Shown in pieces: positions 24,162-35,560 of a stretch of 64,000 nt of DNA (position 1 is the stretch's first letter; every line of letters begins with the position of its first letter). The notes below the pieces were generated by a model that worked only from the letters and a program-made list of their open reading frames with translations, was not told the origin of the DNA and did no database searches. The position numbers and the translations under genes are program-made. The stretch comes from Pseudoalteromonas shioyasakiensis (lineage in GTDB: Bacteria > Pseudomonadota > Gammaproteobacteria > Enterobacterales > Alteromonadaceae). The stretch lies in contig NZ_LRUE01000015.1 in the NCBI RefSeq assembly GCF_001550135.1, positions 372,001-436,000 on the forward strand, in the 5' to 3' direction.

Positions 24162-24278
24162 TCTTAGCTCCTGTTTATAATTATATTTTTTAATAACCTT
24201 AATCTAACTAAGGCCGTTTCTCAATGGAGTAAATACTCTAATGGTGCAGATAATCCCACATTTGGTGCAATTATACAA

Positions 24279-25130
24279 TTAACTTGCTTTATACTGCCCA
24301 ATAAATGCATGAATGTGCTCTAAGGTTAATGCAGGACTTTGCATATGGCAATGGTGACCTCCAGGTATCTCATGAATTTTTAACTCCTTGTAATATTTAC
24401 CATATGCCTCTAGGTTATCCCTAACGAAAGGGTAACCCTTATCCCCTAAGATAAGCTGACATGGTGCGTTAATTTGTTTGATGGTTGCAATACATTGTGC
24501 CTCATCAAAGCGAAATCCTGAGTGATTTTTAAGCTTAGGATCGGTTGTTAAATACCACTTACCTGCTTTTTCGTAACTATTCCGTGTCATTAAAAGCTCT
24601 GCTTGTGGGTATTCAAGGTCGCCACTTGCAAGCCTTGCACTAATAATGTGCGCTATTGAGTCAAATGCACGAGGGCCTTTGCTGTTTACCCGCGCTCTAT
24701 TTAATATCGCTTTACGAAGTTGGCCGCTCATTTCATTGCTGTTGGTTGTAACGCAGCCAATTCCCTCAATAAAGTTTACCGATGCCACCTTTTCAGGGAA
24801 GCAGCTCGCAAAAACGCCAGCGACCATAGCGCCCATAGAATGGCCAACTAAATGCACTTTCGTTACATCAAGCGACTCAATAAACTTATAGACGTCATCA
24901 ATGTAGTCAATAAAGTAATAATGGGCGTCACTACTTCGCCAATCAGATAAACCATGGCCAGGAAAATCAAGGCAATACCAACGCTGATTTAGCTGCGCAT
25001 TTTGTAACATAGGTATGTAACTATGTGCGTTATCAAGCCAACCATGTAAGGCAATCACAACCTCTTTGCCATCACCAAAGGTTAGGCCATGCATTGCCTG
25101 AGTGCCAGTTTGAAAAGAAAAAGGTTGCAC
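24279..25130 (-). CDS. Alpha/beta hydrolase
   Basis: A 283-residue alpha/beta-hydrolase-fold enzyme. The oxyanion region is VIALHGWLDNAHSY, the nucleophile elbow GHSMGAM (Ser in HLVGHSMGAMVAG, about residue 98), and the final His lies in IPGGHHCHMQSP. The start is a GTG with AGGAG upstream. Substrate is unknown; carboxylesters or thioesters are plausible because fadD lies 117 bases downstream on the same strand. It is divergent from the alkaline phosphatase gene across 110 bases. Confidence 0.86.
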   Translation of the reverse strand: MQPFSFQTGTQAMHGLTFGDGKEVVIALHGWLDNAHSYIPMLQNAQLNQRWYCLDFPGHGLSDWRSSDAHYYFIDYIDDVYKFIESLDVTKVHLVGHSMGAMVAGVFASCFPEKVASVNFIEGIGCVTTNSNEMSGQLRKAILNRARVNSKGPRAFDSIAHIISARLASGDLEYPQAELLMTRNSYEKAGKWYLTTDPKLKNHSGFRFDEAQCIATIKQINAPCQLILGDKGYPFVRDNLEAYGKYYKELKIHEIPGGHHCHMQSPALTLEHIHAFIGQYKAS

Positions 25131-25240
25131 AATTACTCCTATTTATTAAGCGTTTCAACTTAAAGGCGTTTATTTATCGTCTGGCTAGTATACAATAATC
25201 CTCGCAGTATAAATAAGGGCACAATAATAAGGTTACATCA

Positions 25241-26530
25241 ATGAAATTAAAATTAAGTCTTTTAGCATTATTATGCTCAGCAGGCTCAGTAATGGCTGAA
25301 TCAGCACCAAAAAACATCATTTATATGATTGGTGATGGTATGGGCCCGGCATACACAACTGCATATCGTTACTTTAAAGATGATCCAAATACTAAAGTTG
25401 TTGACCCAACTGTTTTCGATACTATTTTGCGTGGTATGGCACATACCTACCCTGACGATCATACCTATGTAACAGACAGCGCAGCAGGTGCAACAGCTCT
25501 GAGCAGTGGTCATAAAAGTTATAATGGCGCAATTGCCGTTGATACTGATAAAAAACCAGTAAAAACCATGCTTGAGGTTGCTAAAGAGCGTGGCATGACA
25601 ACAGCACTCGTAGCTACTTCGCAAATCAATCACGCTACACCAGCAAGCTTTGCTTCACACAACGAATCACGCCGTAACTACGACGAGATTGCTAACGACT
25701 ATATCGATAACAAAATCGCAGGTAAATTACCGGTTGATTTAATGCTAGGTGGCGGCACGAAATATTACGTTCGTGAAGACCGTAACCTTGTAGAAGAGTT
25801 TAAAGCGGCTGGCTATCAATACAGCGATGACTTTGCAGCAATGAATGACTTAAAGCAAGTTCCTGCTCTTGGTTTATTTGCTGAAGTTGGTTTACCGTTT
25901 GCGCTTGACGAAAATCCAACGCGCCTTACGCAAATGACAACTAAAGCACTTGATTTACTTAATGGTCAAAATGACAAAGGTTTCTTTGTGATGATCGAAG
26001 GTAGCCAAATTGACTGGTGTGGTCATGCAAACGACATTGCATGTGCAATGGGCGAAATGGATGACTTTGCTAAATCGATTGAACAAGCAAAAGCGTATGT
26101 AGATAAAAACCCTGATACCCTGCTTGTTATCACTGCCGATCACTCAACAGGAGGCTTAACACTCGGTGCTCATGGTCAATATAAGTGGGAAACTGACATT
26201 GTTAAAGGTGTTAAAGCAACAGCTGGCACTATCACAAAAGATCTACTTGAAAGCGATGACTTAAAAGCAGTATGGCAAAAGTATTCTGATATCGAGTTTA
26301 CTGATGCAAACAGCATTAAGCTTAGCCAAGCTAAGAAAATGGGCGAGAAAGCGTTGCTACTTGCAGTAAAAGATATCATCAATCATGCCAGCTTCACAGG
26401 TTGGACTACTGGCGGCCACACCGCTATTGATGTACAAGTATTTGCCTATGGTAAACGTGCTGAAGATTTCTACGGTTCGCAAAACAATACTGCGATTGCC
26501 GACAAGCTGATTGATTTTATTAAACAGTAA
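25241..26530 (+). CDS. Alkaline phosphatase, periplasmic
   Basis: A 429-residue phosphomonoesterase with a signal peptide ending GSVMA (residue 19). Metal and catalytic residues are recognisable: Asp32 in YMIGDGMGP, the nucleophile Ser80 in VTDSAAGATAL, GGGTKY, SQIDWCGHANDI, ITADHSTGG, and TTGGHTAID near the end. It is shorter than E. coli PhoA (471) and is of the marine type. It interrupts an otherwise minus-strand housekeeping block. I saw no Pho box upstream. It should release phosphate from organic esters. Confidence 0.93.
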   Translation: MKLKLSLLALLCSAGSVMAESAPKNIIYMIGDGMGPAYTTAYRYFKDDPNTKVVDPTVFDTILRGMAHTYPDDHTYVTDSAAGATALSSGHKSYNGAIAVDTDKKPVKTMLEVAKERGMTTALVATSQINHATPASFASHNESRRNYDEIANDYIDNKIAGKLPVDLMLGGGTKYYVREDRNLVEEFKAAGYQYSDDFAAMNDLKQVPALGLFAEVGLPFALDENPTRLTQMTTKALDLLNGQNDKGFFVMIEGSQIDWCGHANDIACAMGEMDDFAKSIEQAKAYVDKNPDTLLVITADHSTGGLTLGAHGQYKWETDIVKGVKATAGTITKDLLESDDLKAVWQKYSDIEFTDANSIKLSQAKKMGEKALLLAVKDIINHASFTGWTTGGHTAIDVQVFAYGKRAEDFYGSQNNTAIADKLIDFIKQ

Positions 26531-26555
26531 TTTATATTGAATACAGTCCAAGCAT

Positions 26556-26591
26556 AAAAAAAGCCTAAACATTTTGTTTAGGCTTTTTTTT
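26556..26591. terminator. Bidirectional terminator after alkaline phosphatase
   Basis: AAGCCTAAAC (26561-26570) pairs perfectly with GTTTAGGCTT (26576-26585), flanked by five A and six T, so it works on both strands. It serves the phosphatase gene and the convergent small gene. Confidence 0.88.
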
Positions 26592-26614
26592 GTGAATTCA
26601 GTTTTACCAATTAG

Positions 26615-26938
26615 CTAAGCATATACATCAACGCCAATAAGGCTTTGCACTTCGGCGCGGCGCTCTAAGTTAGCAAATTCCGTATAGGTTGAAATAGCGC
26701 GACTGGTTTTTGGGTTGCTTGGTTTATCATAAATTGTTTGCTGATAGCTTTGCGACTCAGCTTTAAATTCATCAGCAATAGCAACAGCTTGAGGGCTTGA
26801 TTTAACATACTCTGTTGACGATTTTTGCTCAGCCGTTTGGTCTGATATCGCTTTAGGCTTATCAGTAACGGTATTTTTACGGCTATATTGACCGGGAATG
26901 TCACCGGTATAAAAGCCTGAGCCAATAGGTAAAGTCAA
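26615..26938 (-). CDS. Conserved-looking hypothetical protein
   Basis: A 107-residue soluble protein with no signal peptide or membrane helix. The middle is polar and probably helical, rich in Lys, Gln, Ser and Ala. The C-terminus (TYTEFANLERRAEVQSLIGVDVYA) has the look of a conserved motif. The start appears to be TTG with GGAA upstream. It lies 76 bases downstream of tsaB on the same strand and may be co-transcribed. An overlapping 86-codon frame (26665-26925) is a shadow. No function is proposed. Confidence 0.6.
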   Translation of the reverse strand: MTLPIGSGFYTGDIPGQYSRKNTVTDKPKAISDQTAEQKSSTEYVKSSPQAVAIADEFKAESQSYQQTIYDKPSNPKTSRAISTYTEFANLERRAEVQSLIGVDVYA

Positions 26939-27014
26939 ACTCGTAATTCCACATCAAACATGACTAAATTATGTGCCATAACTGACGGGCACGCAAGTCC
27001 CGTTATTCTTTCTG

Positions 27015-27707
27015 TTATTCTCGGCCTGGTAGCTTTTTCCAAGTCACTGTATCACGAACATATTTAGGCTGCGCATTAGCTGCAGTCACCGTTTCACCGT
27101 TAGCGAATGCAGTGGCAACCGAGGCCAGCATGTACTTCGCATCAGGCAGTAAAATGTTTTCATTTAAACTTACATTTGCCAGATCTGTAACAAGTGCAGG
27201 ATAGGTCTGCCAACCCGTCCCCACCGCTGCCGCCGTTGTTTCAGGTAACGTTAGCAACTCAGGTTTAATGACTTGCTCTTCATCAACAAGCGTCATTAAG
27301 CCATTATCATCAGCTTTATAATGAGCGTAATAAATCTCACCCATACGTGCATCAATGGCAGAAAACACATCGCTGGCTTGATCTTGTTCAAACGCTTGTT
27401 GCGCCATCATCTGCAATGTTGATACGCCAACCAAAGGTAAGCGTGCGGCATAAGCTAAACCTTGTGCAATCGCAACACTGATACGCACGCCCGTAAAGCT
27501 ACCCGGTCCTTGGCCAAAACCAATTACATCTAAATCGGTTAGTTTACATTGCGCCTTTGCGAGTAACTCATCAATTAAAGGCAAAATCTTTTGGCTGTGC
27601 TGCTGAGGGCACTCTTCAAAATGATGAAATGTTTGCCCTTGATAATGTAGCACCAGCGATAAAGCTTCAGTTGATGCATCTAAGGCAAGAATATTGTGTT
27701 TAATCAT
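27015..27707 (-). CDS. tsaB: tRNA t6A synthesis protein TsaB
   Basis: A 230-residue member of the ASKHA fold that partners TsaD in making N6-threonylcarbamoyl-adenosine at tRNA position 37. The hallmark segments are ILALDASTEALSLVL at the N-terminus, HSQKILPLIDELL, and VIGFGQGPGSFTGVRISVAIAQGLAYA. The size equals E. coli TsaB (231). It lies ten bases after yoaA in the same direction, an arrangement shared with E. coli. Confidence 0.96.
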   Translation of the reverse strand: MIKHNILALDASTEALSLVLHYQGQTFHHFEECPQQHSQKILPLIDELLAKAQCKLTDLDVIGFGQGPGSFTGVRISVAIAQGLAYAARLPLVGVSTLQMMAQQAFEQDQASDVFSAIDARMGEIYYAHYKADDNGLMTLVDEEQVIKPELLTLPETTAAAVGTGWQTYPALVTDLANVSLNENILLPDAKYMLASVATAFANGETVTAANAQPKYVRDTVTWKKLPGRE

Positions 27708-27717
27708 CTAAGTTACT

Positions 27718-29634
27718 CTAATTGATCTGTTCTAAAAACGCGTTTGCCATTGCTAAGTCGCGCGTGCGGCGCATGGGTGGCAAACTTTTTAAAAATACTT
27801 GGCCGTAATGGCGTGTTACTAGGCGGTTATCGCAAATAACCAACACACCTTTATCTTTACTATCGCGAATAAGTCGCCCTACCCCCTGCTTTAATGCAAT
27901 GACCGCTTGGGGTAATTGAATATGCGCAAATGGGTCTTTGCCTTGTAACTGGCAATCTTGCATTTTTGCTTGCAATAATGGGTCATCTGGTGCGGCAAAC
28001 GGCAATTTATCAATGATAACACAACTTAATGTGCTGCCTCTAACATCTACGCCTTCCCAAAATGAGGCTGTACCGAGTAAAACGGCATTACCGTGACGGG
28101 TAAACTTCTCAAGGATAATGCGTTTAGACATTTGCCCTTGCATATAAACCGGATAATCCATTTGTGTGGTTAAACCTTCCGCCACTAAATGCATCATACG
28201 ATAGCTAGTAAACAGCACAAAGCAGCGACCTTTTGCTGATTTAATCAACTCAAGGGTCAGCTTGATAATAGCATGAGGCATATTATTCGCATGAGACTCA
28301 GGTAAGTAGCGCGGTAAGCAAAGTAGCGCTTGTTGTTGGTAATCAAACGGACTTTCAACAATCATGCTTTGCGTTGGTTTTAAACCAAGGCTAGCGTTAA
28401 AGTGTTCTAATTCGTTATCGACCGATAGAGTCGCCGATGTAAACACAAAGCCTGCTCCTGTGTCTTTCATCATTTGTGCGAATTTAGCCGATACATTAAG
28501 CGGTGTAATGTTTACCGTTAGGTATCGGCGAGTGGTTTCATACCAATAACTATAGCCCGTTTGTGCGGTATCAAATACCCGCTCTAACTGACCTTTAAAG
28601 GCCAGCGTACGCTCAAACGGATGCTCTATTTTTTCGCTACGGTCTAAGCATAACTTTAATACTTGGTATAAAAAGTCGAGGTCGCTAATGACCCGGTGCA
28701 GTGCTGCACAAATATCTTTATCAGCCAGCTTTTCACGCCAATCACCACGGCTACCATCAACCCCAAACTGCAAGCGTAAATCTGCCACGCTGGTTTCTAA
28801 CTTGTTGAGGGTTTTACCTAATTGCAGCATATCGGGGATATCGGCACGGTAAATTGCTCGTAAGTCATTAATTAAATCCACCAGCTTTTTGGTGCTAACA
28901 CTTTCACCAAAATAGTCACTGGCAATTTCACTGAGTTGATGAGCCTCATCAAAAATATAGGCGTCTGCCGTTGGCATTAATTCAGCAAAGCCTGTGTCTT
29001 TTACAGCCATATCAGCAAAGAATAAATGATGGTTGATCACCACCACGTCAGCTTCCATGGCATTTAAGCGGGCTTTACGAATATAGCAATCTTGAAAATC
29101 GGGGCACTCTTTACCCAAACAGTTATCAGCGGTTGAGCTAACATAAGGCAGTACTTTGGCGTCTTCTTCTATGCCAATACAATCTGCTAAATCGCCTGAA
29201 CGGGTTTCACTGGCAAACTTTGCCACCATCGCGAGTTGATGCATTACATCAGGATCATCTGTTGGAACATGCGCAACATGCTGACTTAAACGATACGTAC
29301 ACAAATAATTCGCGCGTCCTTTCAAAAGGGCGACTTTTTTAGTGGCGCTCAGTGCTTTGACTAAGTTGGGTAAATCACGGTGAAACAACTGCTCTTGTAG
29401 TGCTTTTGAACCCGTTGAGATGATGGTTTTGCCTTTTGATTTTAACGCAGGCGCTAAGTAAGCATAGGTTTTACCCGTGCCTGTGCCCGCCTCAACCACT
29501 AATTGGTGACGTTTTTTTAAGGCATCGTCAACTGCAACAGCCATGTCAATTTGTGGCTGCCGAGGAGTATATCCATCAAGAGAAAGTGCAAGGGGGCCAG
29601 TGGCACTGAAAAGTTGTTTGATAAACTTCGCCAA
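27718..29634 (-). CDS. yoaA: DinG-family ATP-dependent DNA helicase YoaA
   Basis: A 638-residue superfamily 2 helicase related to XPD and DinG. Walker A VEAGTGTGKTYAYL is at about 47-60 and the DEAH box is in YIFDEAHQL. Four cysteines in CIGIEEDA, NCLGKECPDFQDC probably hold an iron-sulfur cluster. The motifs ATLSVDNELEHF and GVGRLIRDSKDKGVLVI complete the helicase core. In E. coli YoaA works with the clamp-loader subunit HolC at stalled forks. It is the first gene of the yoaA-tsaB pair. Confidence 0.94.
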   Translation of the reverse strand: MAKFIKQLFSATGPLALSLDGYTPRQPQIDMAVAVDDALKKRHQLVVEAGTGTGKTYAYLAPALKSKGKTIISTGSKALQEQLFHRDLPNLVKALSATKKVALLKGRANYLCTYRLSQHVAHVPTDDPDVMHQLAMVAKFASETRSGDLADCIGIEEDAKVLPYVSSTADNCLGKECPDFQDCYIRKARLNAMEADVVVINHHLFFADMAVKDTGFAELMPTADAYIFDEAHQLSEIASDYFGESVSTKKLVDLINDLRAIYRADIPDMLQLGKTLNKLETSVADLRLQFGVDGSRGDWREKLADKDICAALHRVISDLDFLYQVLKLCLDRSEKIEHPFERTLAFKGQLERVFDTAQTGYSYWYETTRRYLTVNITPLNVSAKFAQMMKDTGAGFVFTSATLSVDNELEHFNASLGLKPTQSMIVESPFDYQQQALLCLPRYLPESHANNMPHAIIKLTLELIKSAKGRCFVLFTSYRMMHLVAEGLTTQMDYPVYMQGQMSKRIILEKFTRHGNAVLLGTASFWEGVDVRGSTLSCVIIDKLPFAAPDDPLLQAKMQDCQLQGKDPFAHIQLPQAVIALKQGVGRLIRDSKDKGVLVICDNRLVTRHYGQVFLKSLPPMRRTRDLAMANAFLEQIN

Positions 29635-29690
29635 TAGATTAAAAGTGATGGGCAGATTTTACGTAACTGACTTGCCAAGGGCAAGACTAA

Positions 29691-29713
29691 ATGAGGAAGC
29701 GTTGCTTCCTCAT
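29691..29713 (-). terminator. Hairpin after the M28 peptidase gene
   Basis: ATGAGGAAGC (29691-29700) pairs perfectly with GCTTCCTCAT (29704-29713) around a three-base loop, 26 bases past the peptidase stop. The T tract is weak on the minus strand. Confidence 0.6.
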
Positions 29714-29738
29714 GGTTAAAAGTATGATTGGGTTTAAA

Positions 29739-31601
29739 TCATTGTCCTTGAATCGTTAATGTAACGCCCGATACAGCTCGATAACCTTGTAAATCTATGT
29801 ACCAAGTACCAGCTTGTGGGTTATCAAATTGACAACTTTCTTCATTACCATTTTTGTACGGCCGACAAAGATAATTTGAACTTGTTGACGCTGAGCCATA
29901 GTTAACATACAAATCTGCATCGCCACTACCGCCAGAAATAGTCACTGTTAAATTACTGAGGCCTGCGGGTATTTGTTGAGTAAAGCGCTGCCAACTTCCG
30001 GTAGCCACACTCACGTTTGTCTCAGTTCGGTCAACGTTTTCGCCGCCACCTGAGGTGCTATAACTTCCCGTGAGTGACACATTCGAAATCTCATTCCACG
30101 CTTCAACCATGACATGATACGTGCCAGTTTGAACTGACGACATCACACAGCTTTCATTACTTGTAGAGGTTGTGCTTTTACAATCAAAATCCTGTAAGGT
30201 CGGCTTACTGCCAAATTTAACGTATAAATCGGCATCGCCCGAACCGCCCTCGGTTACAAACTCAAGGTTACTGCTCATTGCAGGTACCTCAAGCGTAAAG
30301 AATAGCTGCTCTTTTGCTGCGCCCGACAAACCTGTTTTAGCTACGCCATTTTCAAGCTGATTAGTCGGCTCAGTTACCACATCACCAGCGTTCTTTGCCA
30401 TTTCAGCAACATAGCTCACTGCCAATTTTGCAAATTTACTCGCGTGAGCCGCATCAAATTGGGCATCATTTGATGTGTGGATCAATGGGTTAATATCACT
30501 CATTGTTGATTCAAATGGCATTGAGGCGGCAAACCCTTGTTGATACCAAGAGGCATGATCTGAGCAGCCGTAACCACATTGATCAAAGCCATAGCTCACT
30601 GTGGGCTGGTAAGCATCGAGCAACTGCGATAAATACTGATTTTGCGAAGAGTTTGTGTAATCGGTCATCATCACAATATCTGTGCTGCTGCCGTTATTGC
30701 CAGTCATATCAAACTGCACCATACCTACAACATTCTTACCCTGAGTTTTATAACTCTGAGCAATATCTTTTGAGCCCCTAAGACCCACTTCTTCAGCGGC
30801 AAACCCCATAATTTGAATGGTTCGCTGAGGTTGGTAGTTATTTTCCACAATTGCTTTGAGGGTTTGTGTGAGCACTGCAATACCAGAGGCATTATCATCT
30901 GCACCAGGAGCACGACCATTACTTGGATTAGACTGATTGATTGAGTCTAAATGACCACCAATAACGACGATTTCATCTGCTTTTTCTGCACCAGGAATGG
31001 TCACAATAACTGATGATTGCGAAAAACTATGGTTAAAATACTCAACGCTTATATCACTGCGGCTACTGGCTATTTGCTGCCAATGGCTCTTTAACCAATC
31101 AGCTGCATCAATACCACTTTGCACTGAATAATATCGGTTATGAAAGTTCATCATGCTATTAACTGTATCGCTCAGCTCACTACTATCAATCGATGATATT
31201 AGCGCGTTAACTGTCGCGGCATTATCAATACTGTAGTTTACTAGGCTCGCATTCATAGCTGTCTGAGATACAGCATTTAATTGCTGAGTATAGAGCTCGG
31301 CATCTGCTAATGAGTCATGGGCTACAAAACCACCGCAGCGATGATAGTTATCGTGCATAAACTCACTTAAACCAGCGATATCCTGCTTGTTAACGCGCAT
31401 AAAATTAACTTGATTCAAAGCCGATTTTTGCATCGCAAAATTACTGCTTTGTTTACGTTTACTTACTGTATCTTGTTGAAAGTGCTCTGCAGCCAGGGCA
31501 TCAATAGTGACCCAAATTGTTTCGTCTTGCGCTGCATAACTTAGTTGGCTCAGTGACAGTGTGGCAAAGCCCACTAGGCACTGTATTAGGCGGGTTGTCA
31601 T
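29739..31601 (-). CDS. Secreted M28 aminopeptidase with two PPC domains
   Basis: A 620-residue zinc aminopeptidase. I choose ATG at 31601 because AAAGGA precedes it and a signal peptide follows directly (ending QLSYA); an in-frame ATG at 31625 would add eight residues. Zinc and catalytic residues appear as VVIGGHLDSI, GADDNASGIAVL, GFAAEEVGLRGSK, QFDMTG and CSDHASWYQQGF. Two C-terminal PPC domains (each with [10 protein letters not shown]) close the protein and are usually trimmed after secretion. It is downstream of a related PPC-bearing M4 protease, so both probably degrade protein outside the cell. Confidence 0.92.
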   Translation of the reverse strand: MTTRLIQCLVGFATLSLSQLSYAAQDETIWVTIDALAAEHFQQDTVSKRKQSSNFAMQKSALNQVNFMRVNKQDIAGLSEFMHDNYHRCGGFVAHDSLADAELYTQQLNAVSQTAMNASLVNYSIDNAATVNALISSIDSSELSDTVNSMMNFHNRYYSVQSGIDAADWLKSHWQQIASSRSDISVEYFNHSFSQSSVIVTIPGAEKADEIVVIGGHLDSINQSNPSNGRAPGADDNASGIAVLTQTLKAIVENNYQPQRTIQIMGFAAEEVGLRGSKDIAQSYKTQGKNVVGMVQFDMTGNNGSSTDIVMMTDYTNSSQNQYLSQLLDAYQPTVSYGFDQCGYGCSDHASWYQQGFAASMPFESTMSDINPLIHTSNDAQFDAAHASKFAKLAVSYVAEMAKNAGDVVTEPTNQLENGVAKTGLSGAAKEQLFFTLEVPAMSSNLEFVTEGGSGDADLYVKFGSKPTLQDFDCKSTTSTSNESCVMSSVQTGTYHVMVEAWNEISNVSLTGSYSTSGGGENVDRTETNVSVATGSWQRFTQQIPAGLSNLTVTISGGSGDADLYVNYGSASTSSNYLCRPYKNGNEESCQFDNPQAGTWYIDLQGYRAVSGVTLTIQGQ

Positions 31602-31635
31602 AATCAATCCTTTTATGATTTGCATTTTAATGAAA

Positions 31636-31660
31636 ATAAAAAAGGGAGCCGAAGCTCCCT
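31636..31660 (-). terminator. UUCG-type terminator of the M4 protease gene
   Basis: AGGGAGC (31643-31649) pairs with GCTCCCT (31654-31660). On the minus strand the loop reads TTCG and the stem is followed by TTTTTATTTT, a textbook terminator. It separates the M4 and M28 genes. Confidence 0.88.
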
Positions 31661-31670
31661 AAAAGGGTGG

Positions 31671-34255
<2,585 letters not shown>

Positions 34256-35335
34256 ATGATTACTGATCTGATACAAAACGAATGGCTAAATGAGCCATGG
34301 CTGGTCGTCATTGGTGGTACTGTATTAGCCGCCACAGCTTTGTTTTTATTAAAGTTTGTAATCATCTATTGCTTAAAGAAATGGACCCAACGAACCGACT
34401 TTGTTTTCGACTCATTACTGGTTGACTCACTGTCTACACCATTGACCTTGTGCACAATGATGGTGCTTGTGATCATTTTTGGTCAGTTATTAAACACCAC
34501 CGGCTTTATGGCTGAGCACCCCTTACCTATTGCGGCCACTGCTAAAGCCATTTGTATTTTTGCCTTAGTGTTATTTTTAGATCATTTTTTATTTGGTACC
34601 ATTGATTATTACAGTGCCCGCTCAGTGGTAGTTTCCAATAGTCATAGCATCATTAAAGGATTAATCCGCTGCGCAATTGTGTGTGTTGGCTTATTGGTGT
34701 TATTAGGCACGTTGGGTATATCAATCACTCCGATTATTGCCTCTTTGGGCATTACCTCTCTTGCCGTCGCTTTGGCTTTACAACCGACACTCGAAAACTT
34801 CTTTTCTGGCGTTCAGCTGGTGATTGATAAACCTATTCGGGTCGGCGACTTTATAGAGCTTGAAAGTGGCGATCAAGGCTTTGTTGAGAAAATTGGTTGG
34901 CGCTCAACCTGGGTAAAAATGTTGCCAAATAACATGATAGTGATCCCCAATAGTCAGCTGTCTAAATCGCGCATCATTAACTATTTTTACCCAGAAAAAG
35001 AGCTCAGCGTCCCCGTTGAAGTGGGTGTTCATTATGGCTCAGACCTTGAAAAAGTTGAGCAGGTTACGTTGGATGTTGCTAGGCAGATATTAAAAAGCCA
35101 TGAATGGGGCGTTGATGATTACGAGACCTTTGTGGTCTTTCATACCTTTGATCAATCAAGTATCAACTTTACAGTCATGTTAAGAGTAAAAGAGTATTTT
35201 AATCGCTTTTGGGTGAAATCTGCGTTTATCAAAGCATTACATCAACGTTACGCAGAAGAAGGAATTGTGATCCCTTATCCAATTAGGGCAATTAATACCA
35301 GCCAAGAATCAGCTCAATTTAAACAGGCTGATTGA
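34256..35335 (+). CDS. MscS-family mechanosensitive channel
   Basis: A 359-residue inner membrane channel. Four or so hydrophobic helices lie in the first 185 residues. The pore-lining and upper beta-domain signature ITPIIASLGITSLAVALALQPTLENFFSGVQL is followed by RVGDFIELESGDQGFVEKIGWRSTWVKML and the motif VIPNSQLSKSRIINYF. The C-terminal cytoplasmic domain is complete. It should release solutes under hypo-osmotic shock. It is longer than E. coli MscS (286), with an extra N-terminal helix pair. It stands alone on its strand. Confidence 0.92.
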   Translation: MITDLIQNEWLNEPWLVVIGGTVLAATALFLLKFVIIYCLKKWTQRTDFVFDSLLVDSLSTPLTLCTMMVLVIIFGQLLNTTGFMAEHPLPIAATAKAICIFALVLFLDHFLFGTIDYYSARSVVVSNSHSIIKGLIRCAIVCVGLLVLLGTLGISITPIIASLGITSLAVALALQPTLENFFSGVQLVIDKPIRVGDFIELESGDQGFVEKIGWRSTWVKMLPNNMIVIPNSQLSKSRIINYFYPEKELSVPVEVGVHYGSDLEKVEQVTLDVARQILKSHEWGVDDYETFVVFHTFDQSSINFTVMLRVKEYFNRFWVKSAFIKALHQRYAEEGIVIPYPIRAINTSQESAQFKQAD

Positions 35336-35441
35336 CCTAACTGAGGTTATCACTATTGCGCTTTTATCAGGTTTATTTTGTCTCTTTTGAGACATTATTA
35401 ACAGCGATTATACATATGCAATCAGCGCCTTGAATTTTTAC

Positions 35442-35528
35442 TCTAAAATGTCATAAAAATCGCATAAACACTGTGACATACCTATTTTAGAGGCGTACTA
35501 TATGCGGCCAGAAAGTGACTGCTTTCTG
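35442..35528 (+). promoter_or_regulatory. Structured region upstream of the Na+/H+ antiporter gene
   Basis: TCTAAAAT (35442-35449) pairs with ATTTTAGA (35484-35491), and inside it GTCA (35450-35453) with TGAC (35474-35477). A second hairpin CAGAAAG/CTTTCTG spans 35509-35528. The pair ends 32 bases before the start codon. It could be an RNA leader element or, for the first part, an operator. I cannot match it to a known riboswitch class. Confidence 0.4.
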
Positions 35529-35560
35529 CGTCTTGTTATACAAATATTTAAGGTCAAACA

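Noticed and set aside
24162..24278. PsrA/FadR operator upstream of fadD
   Set aside because: GTTTC occurs once, without the matching GAAAC half at the right distance.
25131..25240. Pho box ahead of alkaline phosphatase
   Set aside because: No tandem CTGTCAT-like repeats were found in the 110-base region. Phosphate control may be indirect.
26665..26925. 86-codon minus-strand frame overlapping the 107-residue hypothetical gene
   Set aside because: Same strand, shifted frame, no ribosome-binding site. The longer frame has a more natural composition.
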